From contig NZ_CP024621.1 of NCBI RefSeq assembly GCF_009846525.1, positions 1,984,001 to 2,048,000 on the forward strand: a DNA stretch of 64,000 nt, written 5' to 3'. Positions 56,624-64,000 of this stretch are shown here, in pieces. The translations under genes were made by a program, and so were the position numbers. The stretch is from Halomonas meridiana. Its GTDB lineage: Bacteria; Pseudomonadota; Gammaproteobacteria; Pseudomonadales; Halomonadaceae. The notes beneath the pieces are model-generated. The model was not told the origin of the DNA. It worked only from the letters and a program-made list of their open reading frames with translations, and did no database searches. Numbering within the stretch: the first letter of the stretch is position 1; every line of letters begins with the position of its first letter.

Positions 56624-57313
56624 TCAAATGCCGTTAGACATGCCGCGTAGGGCAAGCAGTTCGGTCAGCCGATCAACCACTTCCGGTATGCTCAGGCGCG
56701 TGGTATCAAGCGTGATGGCATCTTCTGCCGGCTTGAGGGGAGCCACACTGCGTTGCGTGTCGCGTGCATCGCGTGCCTGAATCTCCTTTAAAAGACTCGA
56801 CAGACTAGCATCCACCCCAGCTTCCTGCAACTGTAGATGCCGTCTGCGCGCCCGCTCTTCGGCACTGGCCGTCAAAAAGATCTTCAAGGGAGCATCGGGG
56901 AACACGACCGTGCCCATGTCGCGACCGTCTGCCACGAGCCCCGGCGCTTGACAAAAATCGCGCTGCCTCTGGAGAAGCGCCGAACGCACTTGTGGCAAAG
57001 CGGCCACCTTGGAAGCGCGTTCACCGGCTTGTTCGGTACGGATTGCGCGACCAACGTCCTCACCCTCTAAGAGCGTGCAGGGTAAGCCATCCGCCACCGG
57101 AAACGCGACATCGAGCGATGCCGCAATACTGGCGAGTGCCGCCTCATCATCCAGCGAGACGCCATGCTTGACGGCGGCTTGCGCCGTCAAACGGTAAAGC
57201 GCCCCACTATCCAGCAGGTGCCAACCCAACCGTTCGGCCACAAGGCTGCTAATCGTGCCTTTGCCGGCACCGCCGGGGCCATCGATTGTCAGCACAGGTA
57301 CCTTAGCGGTCAT
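56624..57313 (-). CDS. cmk: Cytidylate kinase
   Basis: A 229-residue CMP/dCMP kinase. The P-loop [10 protein letters not shown] is at the N-terminus, followed by [21 protein letters not shown] and the LID-region [11 protein letters not shown] 57313 is chosen because GGAGG lies 6 bases upstream; an in-frame GTG at 57319 is less likely. The start overlaps the tyrA-aroA gene by 11 bp, implying translational coupling. Confidence 0.96.
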   Translation of the reverse strand: MTAKVPVLTIDGPGGAGKGTISSLVAERLGWHLLDSGALYRLTAQAAVKHGVSLDDEAALASIAASLDVAFPVADGLPCTLLEGEDVGRAIRTEQAGERASKVAALPQVRSALLQRQRDFCQAPGLVADGRDMGTVVFPDAPLKIFLTASAEERARRRHLQLQEAGVDASLSSLLKEIQARDARDTQRSVAPLKPAEDAITLDTTRLSIPEVVDRLTELLALRGMSNGI

Positions 57314-59591
57314 TGGCACCCTCCACCTCGACGCTCATCCCAATTCGTTGAGCCAGTGCGACGAAATCGGGGAAGGAGGTCGCCACGTTGGCGCAGTCAT
57401 CAATGATGATTTCGGCACCGGCACGCAGCGACGCAATGGCAAACGCCATGGCAATACGGTGATCGCCCAGGCTATCGATACGACCACCGCCATAGCTCGG
57501 TTCGCTATCGTTGCCGTTACCCACAATGTCAATGCCGTCCTCTACCACCGTATGCTCGACACCCAGCACCGCAAGGCCATCGGCCATCGCCTGGATGCGG
57601 TCGGACTCTTTCACGCGGAGTTCTTCTGCACCGCGCAGGCGGGTCGTGCCGTGCGCATTGGATGCCGCAATGAAGAGCGCTGGGAATTCATCGATAGCCA
57701 GCGGCACTTGATCGACGGGAATATCGATACCTTTCAAGGGCGCGTAACGAATACGGATATCGGCAACCGGCTCGCCCCCCACTTCGCGCTCGTTCTCCAG
57801 GGTTAAATCAGCGCCCATCAGGTTCAAGATATTGATCACACCAATCCGCGTCGGGTTGATGCCCACATGTTCCAGTGTGATATCGGAACCCGGCGTAATC
57901 GCAGCCGCAACGAGAAAGAACGTCGCCGAGGAGATATCGGACGGAACATCGATGGGTCCAGCGGTTAGTCGACCACCGCCTTGTAGCCAGCAGGTATCCC
58001 CTTCACGGGATACTTCGTAACCAAACCCATTGAGCATGCGTTCGGTATGGTCACGGGTAGGCGCAGGCTCGCGCACACGGGTTTCGCCTTCGGCATACAG
58101 CCCGGCGAGTAGCAGACAGGATTTCACCTGGGCACTGGCCATGGGCATGTCGTAGTGAATACCCTTTAGCGCTGCGCCACCCTGGATTTTCAGCGGCGGA
58201 CGACCGCCTTCGGCGGTATCGATCGTCGCCCCCATAAGACGCAAAGGATCCGCGACGCGACCCATCGGGCGCTTAGTCAGCGACTCGTCGCCGGTCAATT
58301 CGCTGTCGAAGGATTGACCGGCCAGCAGGCCGGCAAAGAGACGCATTGCCGTCCCAGAGTTACCCACATAAAGAGGCCCTGCTGGCGCTTTCAAACCGTG
58401 CATGCCGACGCCATGGATTGTCACGCGGCCTTGATGCGGCCCCTCAATCGCCACTCCCATCTCGCGGAACGCCTGCAGCGTTGCCAGGCTATCTTCACCT
58501 TCGAGGAAGCCTTTGACCTCCGTCACCCCTTCTGCCAACGCTCCCAGCATGATCGAGCGGTGGGACATGGATTTATCGCCCGGCACACGCAGACGCCCCT
58601 GCGCCTGGCCGCCCGGCTGCACCCGATAAGTCACTTTACCGTGTGGTTGCATATGATATTCCGCCTGATAACTGGTTTTGTTCAATAACGTATCGAAATA
58701 GTGACGCGCATGACTGGCCCGATCAAAGGTGGCGATGAGTGCATCGCTATCCCCCTCCTCCACGGCTTGACGCAGACGCGTTAGACCGGCCTCAAAATCA
58801 TCCAGCGACGATAGCACCGCCTCTCGGTTGGCAATGAAAATATCCCGCCACATGACCGGATCACTGCCCGCAATGCGCGTGAAGTCTCGGAACCCGCCTG
58901 CCGCATAACGAAAAATATCCAGCCGCTCATCTTGACGCGCTAGGGTGTCCACCAGGGAAAAGGCCAACAGATGCGGCAAATGACTGGTTCGCGCGAGTAC
59001 TTGATCGTGGCGTTCGACACTCATGTGGAGCACCTGTGCACCACAAGCCTGCCACAATCCCTCTACGCGTTTCAGCGCTAGTGCATTGACGTTGGCCTCA
59101 GGCGTCAAAATCACCTTGTGGTTCTCATAGAGCAAGGGGTTGGCCGCAGCTACACCACTCTTTTCGGAACCCGCAATGGGATGACCCAGCACCATGTTCG
59201 GCGGCACGCAGCCAAAGACGCGCTCGGCACACTCTCGAATCGTTGCCTTGGTACTGCCCACGTCGGTGATGACCACATCGCTGGCTGCGTCGGAAAGCGA
59301 CTCGGCCAACTGGGTCATGACGCGCTCCATGGCCAGCACGGGCACCGCCAGCACGACCATGGAGACATCCTTCAACAGCTCGCCGAGCCTAGTATCGCCC
59401 GAATCGACGAGACCAAGCTCAATGCCCAGAGCCACTTCGTCATGGTTAGGGTCGCAAGCGACGATGTGGCCGTCATAGCCAGCGGCGCGTAACCCAGCAG
59501 CCAGCGAGCCGCCAATCAACCCCAACCCAACGATCAAGATCCGCGATTCATGACACGACGCACGTTTGTTCGTATGCCCTGACACCGTCAC
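57303..59591 (-). CDS. tyrA-aroA: Fused prephenate dehydrogenase / EPSP synthase
   Basis: A 762-residue bifunctional protein. Residues about 18-295 are prephenate dehydrogenase (TyrA), with [11 protein letters not shown] and [12 protein letters not shown]. Residues about 325-760 are 3-phosphoshikimate 1-carboxyvinyltransferase (AroA), with [20 protein letters not shown] and the C-terminal [12 protein letters not shown]. The open frame goes back to 59720. GTG 59591 overlaps the pheA stop as GTGA and gives the natural N-terminus. GTG 59585 is an alternative. The fusion is known in Pseudomonas-related bacteria and joins the shikimate and tyrosine steps. Confidence 0.95.
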   Translation of the reverse strand: MTVSGHTNKRASCHESRILIVGLGLIGGSLAAGLRAAGYDGHIVACDPNHDEVALGIELGLVDSGDTRLGELLKDVSMVVLAVPVLAMERVMTQLAESLSDAASDVVITDVGSTKATIRECAERVFGCVPPNMVLGHPIAGSEKSGVAAANPLLYENHKVILTPEANVNALALKRVEGLWQACGAQVLHMSVERHDQVLARTSHLPHLLAFSLVDTLARQDERLDIFRYAAGGFRDFTRIAGSDPVMWRDIFIANREAVLSSLDDFEAGLTRLRQAVEEGDSDALIATFDRASHARHYFDTLLNKTSYQAEYHMQPHGKVTYRVQPGGQAQGRLRVPGDKSMSHRSIMLGALAEGVTEVKGFLEGEDSLATLQAFREMGVAIEGPHQGRVTIHGVGMHGLKAPAGPLYVGNSGTAMRLFAGLLAGQSFDSELTGDESLTKRPMGRVADPLRLMGATIDTAEGGRPPLKIQGGAALKGIHYDMPMASAQVKSCLLLAGLYAEGETRVREPAPTRDHTERMLNGFGYEVSREGDTCWLQGGGRLTAGPIDVPSDISSATFFLVAAAITPGSDITLEHVGINPTRIGVINILNLMGADLTLENEREVGGEPVADIRIRYAPLKGIDIPVDQVPLAIDEFPALFIAASNAHGTTRLRGAEELRVKESDRIQAMADGLAVLGVEHTVVEDGIDIVGNGNDSEPSYGGGRIDSLGDHRIAMAFAIASLRAGAEIIIDDCANVATSFPDFVALAQRIGMSVEVEGANDR

Positions 59592-60679
59592 AGCACGCCC
59601 TGGGGGTAAGAGCCCAACACGCGCAGCTCGGAGGCCCGCAAACGCACCTCTTCCAAGACCGCCGCCACCTGAGGCTCGTCGCGATGACCTTTGAAATCGA
59701 TGAAAAATACATAATTCCAAACGCCGGTGCGTGACGGCCGCGTTTCAATACGAGTCAAATCGATTTTGTGGCGATGGAACGGCTCAAGCAGATCGTGCAG
59801 CGCCCCCGGCTGGTTACGCATCGCCACGACGATGGACGTCTTATCCTCGCCTGACATGGGCACGTCTTGGTTGCCAATGATCAAAAAGCGCGTGGAGTTA
59901 TCCGGGCGATCCTCGATCTTGTCGGCAATCCGCTCCAGACCATACAGCTTCGCCGCCATGTCACCCGCTATGGCGGCGCTGTGCCATTCGGTCTTTACCA
60001 GCTTCGCAGCTTCTGCGTTAGACGACACCGGTACACGCTCTGCGTGAGGATAGTGTGCGTCCAACCACTTACGGCATTGGCCAAACGACTGCGGATGCGA
60101 ATAAATGCGCGATACTTTGTCTTTACGCGTGGTTTCGCTGATCAACAGATGATGATGGATGCGTAGTACCACTTCGCCGCAAATCTTGATGGAGGAGTCC
60201 ATGAAGGTATCGAGCGTGTGATTGACAACGCCTTCGGTGGAATTCTCCACCGGCACGACGCCGTAATTCACCGCGCCCGCTTCTACTTCGCGGAACACCT
60301 CGTCGATGGCGGCCATGGGCAAGCTGACCGCGCTTTCCCCAAAGTGCTTCAGCGCGGCTTGCTGGGTAAACGTGCCCTCTGGGCCTAAATACGCCACTTT
60401 GACCGGCTGCTCCAGCGCGAGACAAGCAGACATGATTTCGCGAAACAGACGGGCCATCTCTTCGGAGTCCAGTGGCCCATTGTTCAGCGCCATGATGCGC
60501 CGCAACACCTGCGCTTCCCGCTCAGGGCGGTAGAACACGGCATCTTTATCTTGGGCGAGCTTAACGTGAGCCACCTGCTGAGCGCAGGTGGCTCGCTCAC
60601 TGATCAAGCGCAGAATATCGCCATCCAACTGGTCGATACGTTGACGCAAGTCGTCTAAATGGATCGGCGTATCGGACAT
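59588..60679 (-). CDS. pheA: Bifunctional chorismate mutase / prephenate dehydratase (P-protein)
   Basis: A 363-residue protein in three parts: chorismate mutase (about 5-90), prephenate dehydratase (about 95-275, with the NSTRF motif) and a C-terminal ACT domain (LHDLLEPFHRHKIDLTRIE and ESRP-like IETRP) for phenylalanine feedback. It starts 5 bp after serC and its stop overlaps the next start by 4 bp. Confidence 0.97.
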   Translation of the reverse strand: MSDTPIHLDDLRQRIDQLDGDILRLISERATCAQQVAHVKLAQDKDAVFYRPEREAQVLRRIMALNNGPLDSEEMARLFREIMSACLALEQPVKVAYLGPEGTFTQQAALKHFGESAVSLPMAAIDEVFREVEAGAVNYGVVPVENSTEGVVNHTLDTFMDSSIKICGEVVLRIHHHLLISETTRKDKVSRIYSHPQSFGQCRKWLDAHYPHAERVPVSSNAEAAKLVKTEWHSAAIAGDMAAKLYGLERIADKIEDRPDNSTRFLIIGNQDVPMSGEDKTSIVVAMRNQPGALHDLLEPFHRHKIDLTRIETRPSRTGVWNYVFFIDFKGHRDEPQVAAVLEEVRLRASELRVLGSYPQGVL

Positions 60680-60684
60680 GATGG

Positions 60685-61788
60685 TTAGCCTCTTCGTTGT
60701 TCGAAATCCGCCATGAAGGCAATCAAAGCATCGACCGCCTCTTCGGGAACGGCGTTGTACAAGCTAGCGCGCATGCCACCGACGCTGCGATGACCTTTCA
60801 AATTGAGCAGCCCTGCCTCATCGGCTTCTTGTAAGAACGCGTTATCCAAACGCTCGTCGGCCAGTACGAACGGTACGTTCATCCGCGAACGGTTCGGTAT
60901 GGCGATGGGGTTGCGGTAAAAATGGCTGGCATCGATAGCCGCATACAGCTTTTGCGCTTTGCGCTGATTCATCGCCTCCATCGCTTCCAGGCCACCCACG
61001 TCGTTTTTCAGCCATTGAAAAACGAGGCCCGATAAGTACCACGCGTACGTAGGTGGCGTGTTCACCATGGAACCCGCTTCCGCCAGCAGCTGATAATCGA
61101 ATAGTGACGGAATGGTGCTTGGCGCGCGCCCCAGCAGGTCATCGCGCACCACAACGATGGTCAAGCCTGCCGGACCAATGTTCTTCTGAGCGCCAGCATA
61201 AATGACGCCATACTCACTAACATCAATGGGGCCAGAGAGAATGTTCGACGACATATCGCACACCAGCGGCACGGCTTTGCCATCTGCCCGAATCGCCTGC
61301 GGGATATAGTCGAACTCCAAACCGCCAATGGTTTCGTTGGAGGTGTAGTGCAAATAGGCAGCGTCATCGCTGATAGCCAGCGAGGCTTGATCAGGGACGG
61401 CCGTTTGCCCATTTGCCTCACTGCTGGCCGCTAGATGGCACTCAAAGCCAAGGCGTTTGGCTTCGCTCAGCGCCTTCTTCCCCCAAATACCGGTTTGGAT
61501 GAAGTTTGCGCTTCCCCCTTGCCCCAGCAAGTTCATCGGCAGCATCGAAAACTGCATGCTTGCGCCGCCCTGTAAGAAGAGCACCCGATAATCGCTCGGA
61601 ATCACCAGCAGCTCGCGCAAATCTGCTTCGGCGCGCTCTGCAATCGCCACGAATTCATCGCTGCGGTGGCTCATCTCCATGACCGACAAGCCGCGTCCTT
61701 GATAGTCAAGCAGCTCGTCACGGGCCCGCTCAAGTACGGCGCTGGGCAGGGCCGCAGGCCCTGCGCAAAAATTATAATGACGTGTCAT
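60685..61788 (-). CDS. serC: Phosphoserine aminotransferase
   Basis: A PLP enzyme of 367 residues for serine and pyridoxine synthesis. It has the N-terminal FCAGPAALP, the PLP lysine in [13 protein letters not shown], and the C-terminal [15 protein letters not shown] 61788 is family-like; the frame remains open to 61812. The start overlaps the 3' end of gyrA by 17 bp. Confidence 0.97.
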   Translation of the reverse strand: MTRHYNFCAGPAALPSAVLERARDELLDYQGRGLSVMEMSHRSDEFVAIAERAEADLRELLVIPSDYRVLFLQGGASMQFSMLPMNLLGQGGSANFIQTGIWGKKALSEAKRLGFECHLAASSEANGQTAVPDQASLAISDDAAYLHYTSNETIGGLEFDYIPQAIRADGKAVPLVCDMSSNILSGPIDVSEYGVIYAGAQKNIGPAGLTIVVVRDDLLGRAPSTIPSLFDYQLLAEAGSMVNTPPTYAWYLSGLVFQWLKNDVGGLEAMEAMNQRKAQKLYAAIDASHFYRNPIAIPNRSRMNVPFVLADERLDNAFLQEADEAGLLNLKGHRSVGGMRASLYNAVPEEAVDALIAFMADFEQRRG

Positions 61789-64000
61789 CGGTTCCCGGTT
61801 CCTGTGCGCCATTGTCTGCGTCTGCTGGCTCGCCCGTGTCTACGTCATCCGTCTCTTCAGGCTCATCCACGCGAACGGTTTTCACCAATTTTTCTTCTTT
61901 ACCCAAGCGAATCAACATGACCCCTTGCGTATTGCGCGAAGTGGTCGACACCTCCTCCACGCGGGTGCGCACCAACGTGCCGCGATCGGTGATCAGCATC
62001 ATTTCGTCGCTGTCGTACACCTGCATCGCAGCCACCAGCGAACCGTTCCGCTCACTGGTCTGCATAGCGATGACACCCTGGCCACCCCGGCCACGCAGCG
62101 GGAACTCTTCGAGTCGGGTGCGCTTGCCGTAGCCATTCTCACTGGCCGTCAAGATATAAATTTGTCCTTCGCCCTGAGCGGGGGTCGCCGCGTCTGCTTG
62201 CGCATCTATCTCGGCATCGGTGTCGGCCTCAGCATCGATCTGCTGGCTCTTGGGAATGATCAAGCTGATCACTTCCGCATCGCCTGCCAATCGCATACCG
62301 CGCACGCCGCGAGCAGTACGGCCCATGGCGCGCACATTGCCCTCTTCGAAACGGATCGCTTTACCATTGGAAGAGAGCAGCATCGCGTGATCGGAACCCG
62401 AGGTAATCGCAGCACCTACCAAGCGGTCACCCTCTTCCAGGTCAATCGCAATCAGGCCAACGCTACGCGGGCGCGAGAACTGCTCGAGGCTGGTACGTTT
62501 CACCGTGCCCTTCGCGGTAGCGAAGAAGATGTAATGCTCGGGGTCATAATCCCGAACCGGGAGAATGGCGTTGACTGACTCGCCCTCTTCCAGCGGCAAC
62601 ATGTTCACCAACGGCTTGCCACGAGAGCCGCGGCTGGCGTTCGGCATCTCGTACACTTTCAGCCAGTAGACCTTGCCACGGTTGGAGAAGAGCAGCACAG
62701 TGTCGTGGGTCGAGGCCACCAGCAGGTGCTCGATGACGTCCTCGTCTTTCATGGACGTCGCCGACTTGCCACGGCCACCGCGACGCTGCGCTTGATAATC
62801 CGATAGCGGCTGTGTCTTCGCATAGCCAGAGCGGGACACGGTCACCACCATGTCCTCTTCTGCAATGAGATCTTCAATGGAGAGGTCCAGATGGCTGGCC
62901 TGAATCTCCGTACGGCGATCATCACCGAACTGATCACGCACCGCGTGCAGCTCTTCGCGGATCACGTCCATCAGGCGATCGGCAGACGCCAGAATCTCCG
63001 TGAATTCGGCGATCTTTTCCAGAATCGACAGATACTCATCGAGCAGCTTTTCGGTTTCGAGCCCGGTCAAACGGTGCAACCGCAGCTCTAGAATGGCCTG
63101 TGCCTGCGCGGGAGAGAGTCGGTACTCGGTAGCAGAGGGATTGAGGCCAAAGCCCTCTTCCAGATCTTCCGGCTTGCAAGAGGTCGCACCGGCGCGCTCG
63201 AGCATGGCGGTGACTTGGCCCGGCTTCCACACCTTCGCCAGCAGTTTTTCACGGGCTTCCGCTGCGTTGGGGGATGCCTTGATCAGCTCGATGACTTCAT
63301 CGATGTTGGAAATGGCCACTGCCAAACCTTCCAACAGATGGCCACGCTCACGGGCTTTCTTGAGTTCGAACAGCGTACGGCGAGTAACGACTTCACGACG
63401 GTGACGAATGAACGCCTCGAGCATCTCTTTGAGATTGAGCGTCCGCGGCTGGCCGTTCTCCAGCGCCACCATGTTGATACCGAACACGTTCTGCAGCTGG
63501 GTTTGGGCAAACAGGTTATTGACGACTACATCGCCCGACTCCCCCCGTTTGATCTCGATCACCACGCGCAGGCCGTCTTTATCCGACTCGTCGCGAAGCT
63601 CTGCGATACCCTCGATCTTTTTCTCTTTGACTAGCTCGGCAATCTTCTCGATCAACCGCGCCTTGTTCACCTGATACGGCAGCTCGGTGATGATGATGTG
63701 ATCGCGGCCGGTTTTATCGTCGTGCTCGATGGTGTGGCAGGCGCGTACGTAGATACGCCCACGCCCGGTACGGTACGCATCGAGAATGCCCGCGCGGCCA
63801 TTGATGATGCCCCCGGTAGGGAAATCCGGCCCGGGGATGTACTGCATCAGATCATCCACTGACAGCGTGTAGTCGTCGATAAGGGCCAAGCAGCCGTCGA
63901 TCACTTCCCGCATGTTATGGGGCGGAATGTTCGTCGCCATACCGACCGCGATTCCCGACGATCCGTTGATCAGCAGGTTGGGCACTTTGGTCGGCAGCAC
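61772..64000 (-). CDS. gyrA: DNA gyrase subunit A, 5' part off window
   Basis: 742 residues are visible, from the breakage-reunion domain to the stop. The start lies beyond the right edge. The frame continues through [30 protein letters not shown] and the GyrA-box of the C-terminal beta-pinwheel. Between two blades there is an acidic, Ala/Asp-rich insertion ([20 protein letters not shown] region, about 62170-62250), and the tail is acidic. It is the first gene of the compact gyrA-serC-pheA-tyrA/aroA-cmk-rpsA block. Confidence 0.97.
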   Translation of the reverse strand: MLPTKVPNLLINGSSGIAVGMATNIPPHNMREVIDGCLALIDDYTLSVDDLMQYIPGPDFPTGGIINGRAGILDAYRTGRGRIYVRACHTIEHDDKTGRDHIIITELPYQVNKARLIEKIAELVKEKKIEGIAELRDESDKDGLRVVIEIKRGESGDVVVNNLFAQTQLQNVFGINMVALENGQPRTLNLKEMLEAFIRHRREVVTRRTLFELKKARERGHLLEGLAVAISNIDEVIELIKASPNAAEAREKLLAKVWKPGQVTAMLERAGATSCKPEDLEEGFGLNPSATEYRLSPAQAQAILELRLHRLTGLETEKLLDEYLSILEKIAEFTEILASADRLMDVIREELHAVRDQFGDDRRTEIQASHLDLSIEDLIAEEDMVVTVSRSGYAKTQPLSDYQAQRRGGRGKSATSMKDEDVIEHLLVASTHDTVLLFSNRGKVYWLKVYEMPNASRGSRGKPLVNMLPLEEGESVNAILPVRDYDPEHYIFFATAKGTVKRTSLEQFSRPRSVGLIAIDLEEGDRLVGAAITSGSDHAMLLSSNGKAIRFEEGNVRAMGRTARGVRGMRLAGDAEVISLIIPKSQQIDAEADTDAEIDAQADAATPAQGEGQIYILTASENGYGKRTRLEEFPLRGRGGQGVIAMQTSERNGSLVAAMQVYDSDEMMLITDRGTLVRTRVEEVSTTSRNTQGVMLIRLGKEEKLVKTVRVDEPEETDDVDTGEPADADNGAQEPGTDDTSL

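Noticed and set aside
1..64000. CRISPR arrays, insertion sequences, prophage or integron
   Set aside because: No regularly spaced repeats, transposase or integrase motifs were seen. The only direct repeat of note is the tRNA-His pair.

Overview
The window looks like chromosomal DNA of a Halomonas-type gammaproteobacterium (family Halomonadaceae, genus not certain). The grounds are moderate-to-high GC coding DNA with Pseudomonas/Oceanospirillales-style content: a fused tyrA-aroA gene, a RegB/RegA redox two-component system, an MvaT-type H-NS protein, a pilA / pilB-pilC-pilD / coaE / yacG cluster, and a gyrA-serC-pheA-tyrA/aroA-cmk-rpsA block. I see no prophage, insertion sequence, integron or CRISPR array. 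Almost all of the sequence is tightly packed core genes.

Left part (1-15 kb): the start of a YihY/BrkB membrane protein (cut by the left edge), a two-domain NadM/Nudix enzyme, a HypT-like LysR regulator, cardiolipin synthase, class I fumarase, a minus-strand run HMA domain - OsmC - uvrB - nei, ygfZ, prfC-tatD, a small YjfB-like motility protein and a DadA-like amino acid dehydrogenase. From 15.5 to 18.9 kb lies the most unusual gene. It joins a complete ammonium-transporter domain to PAS, GGDEF and EAL domains, and a near-consensus sigma-54 promoter and an NtrC-like dyad lie upstream.

Middle part (19-45 kb): a tRNA operon (Pro-Arg-His-His), folD-mtnN, pyrC, an unknown membrane protein followed by regB-regA, 3-hydroxybutyrate dehydrogenase and, a little further on, the succinyl-CoA:3-ketoacid CoA-transferase genes (together ketone-body/PHB catabolism). 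Next to the transferase genes is a LysR gene broken by a one-base frameshift. Further on are an acyltransferase, a LysM/M23-like lipoprotein, an orphan POTRA-domain protein facing an AraC regulator, and the glycine-cleavage locus arranged as two divergent units (amino acid symporter-gcvT against gcvH-gcvP). These are followed by ppnN, a TauE/SafE permease, two tiny genes, tRNA-Pro(GGG), an inositol-monophosphatase-like gene and a CigR-like protein.

Right part (46-64 kb): the type IV pilus pilin and its assembly genes, coaE, yacG, a Tus-type replication-terminus protein, a small protein resembling the oligomerisation segment of MvaT but without its DNA-binding end, a second AraC regulator, mvaT itself, rpsA, and the compact aromatic amino acid/serine operon running from gyrA (5' end off the right edge).

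The items most worth following up are the ammonium-sensor-like c-di-GMP protein and its nitrogen-type promoter, the Tus homologue, the MvaT-like protein lacking a DNA-binding domain, the orphan POTRA protein, and two enzyme families (DUF1338 and NadM-Nudix) whose expected metal-binding residues look altered.
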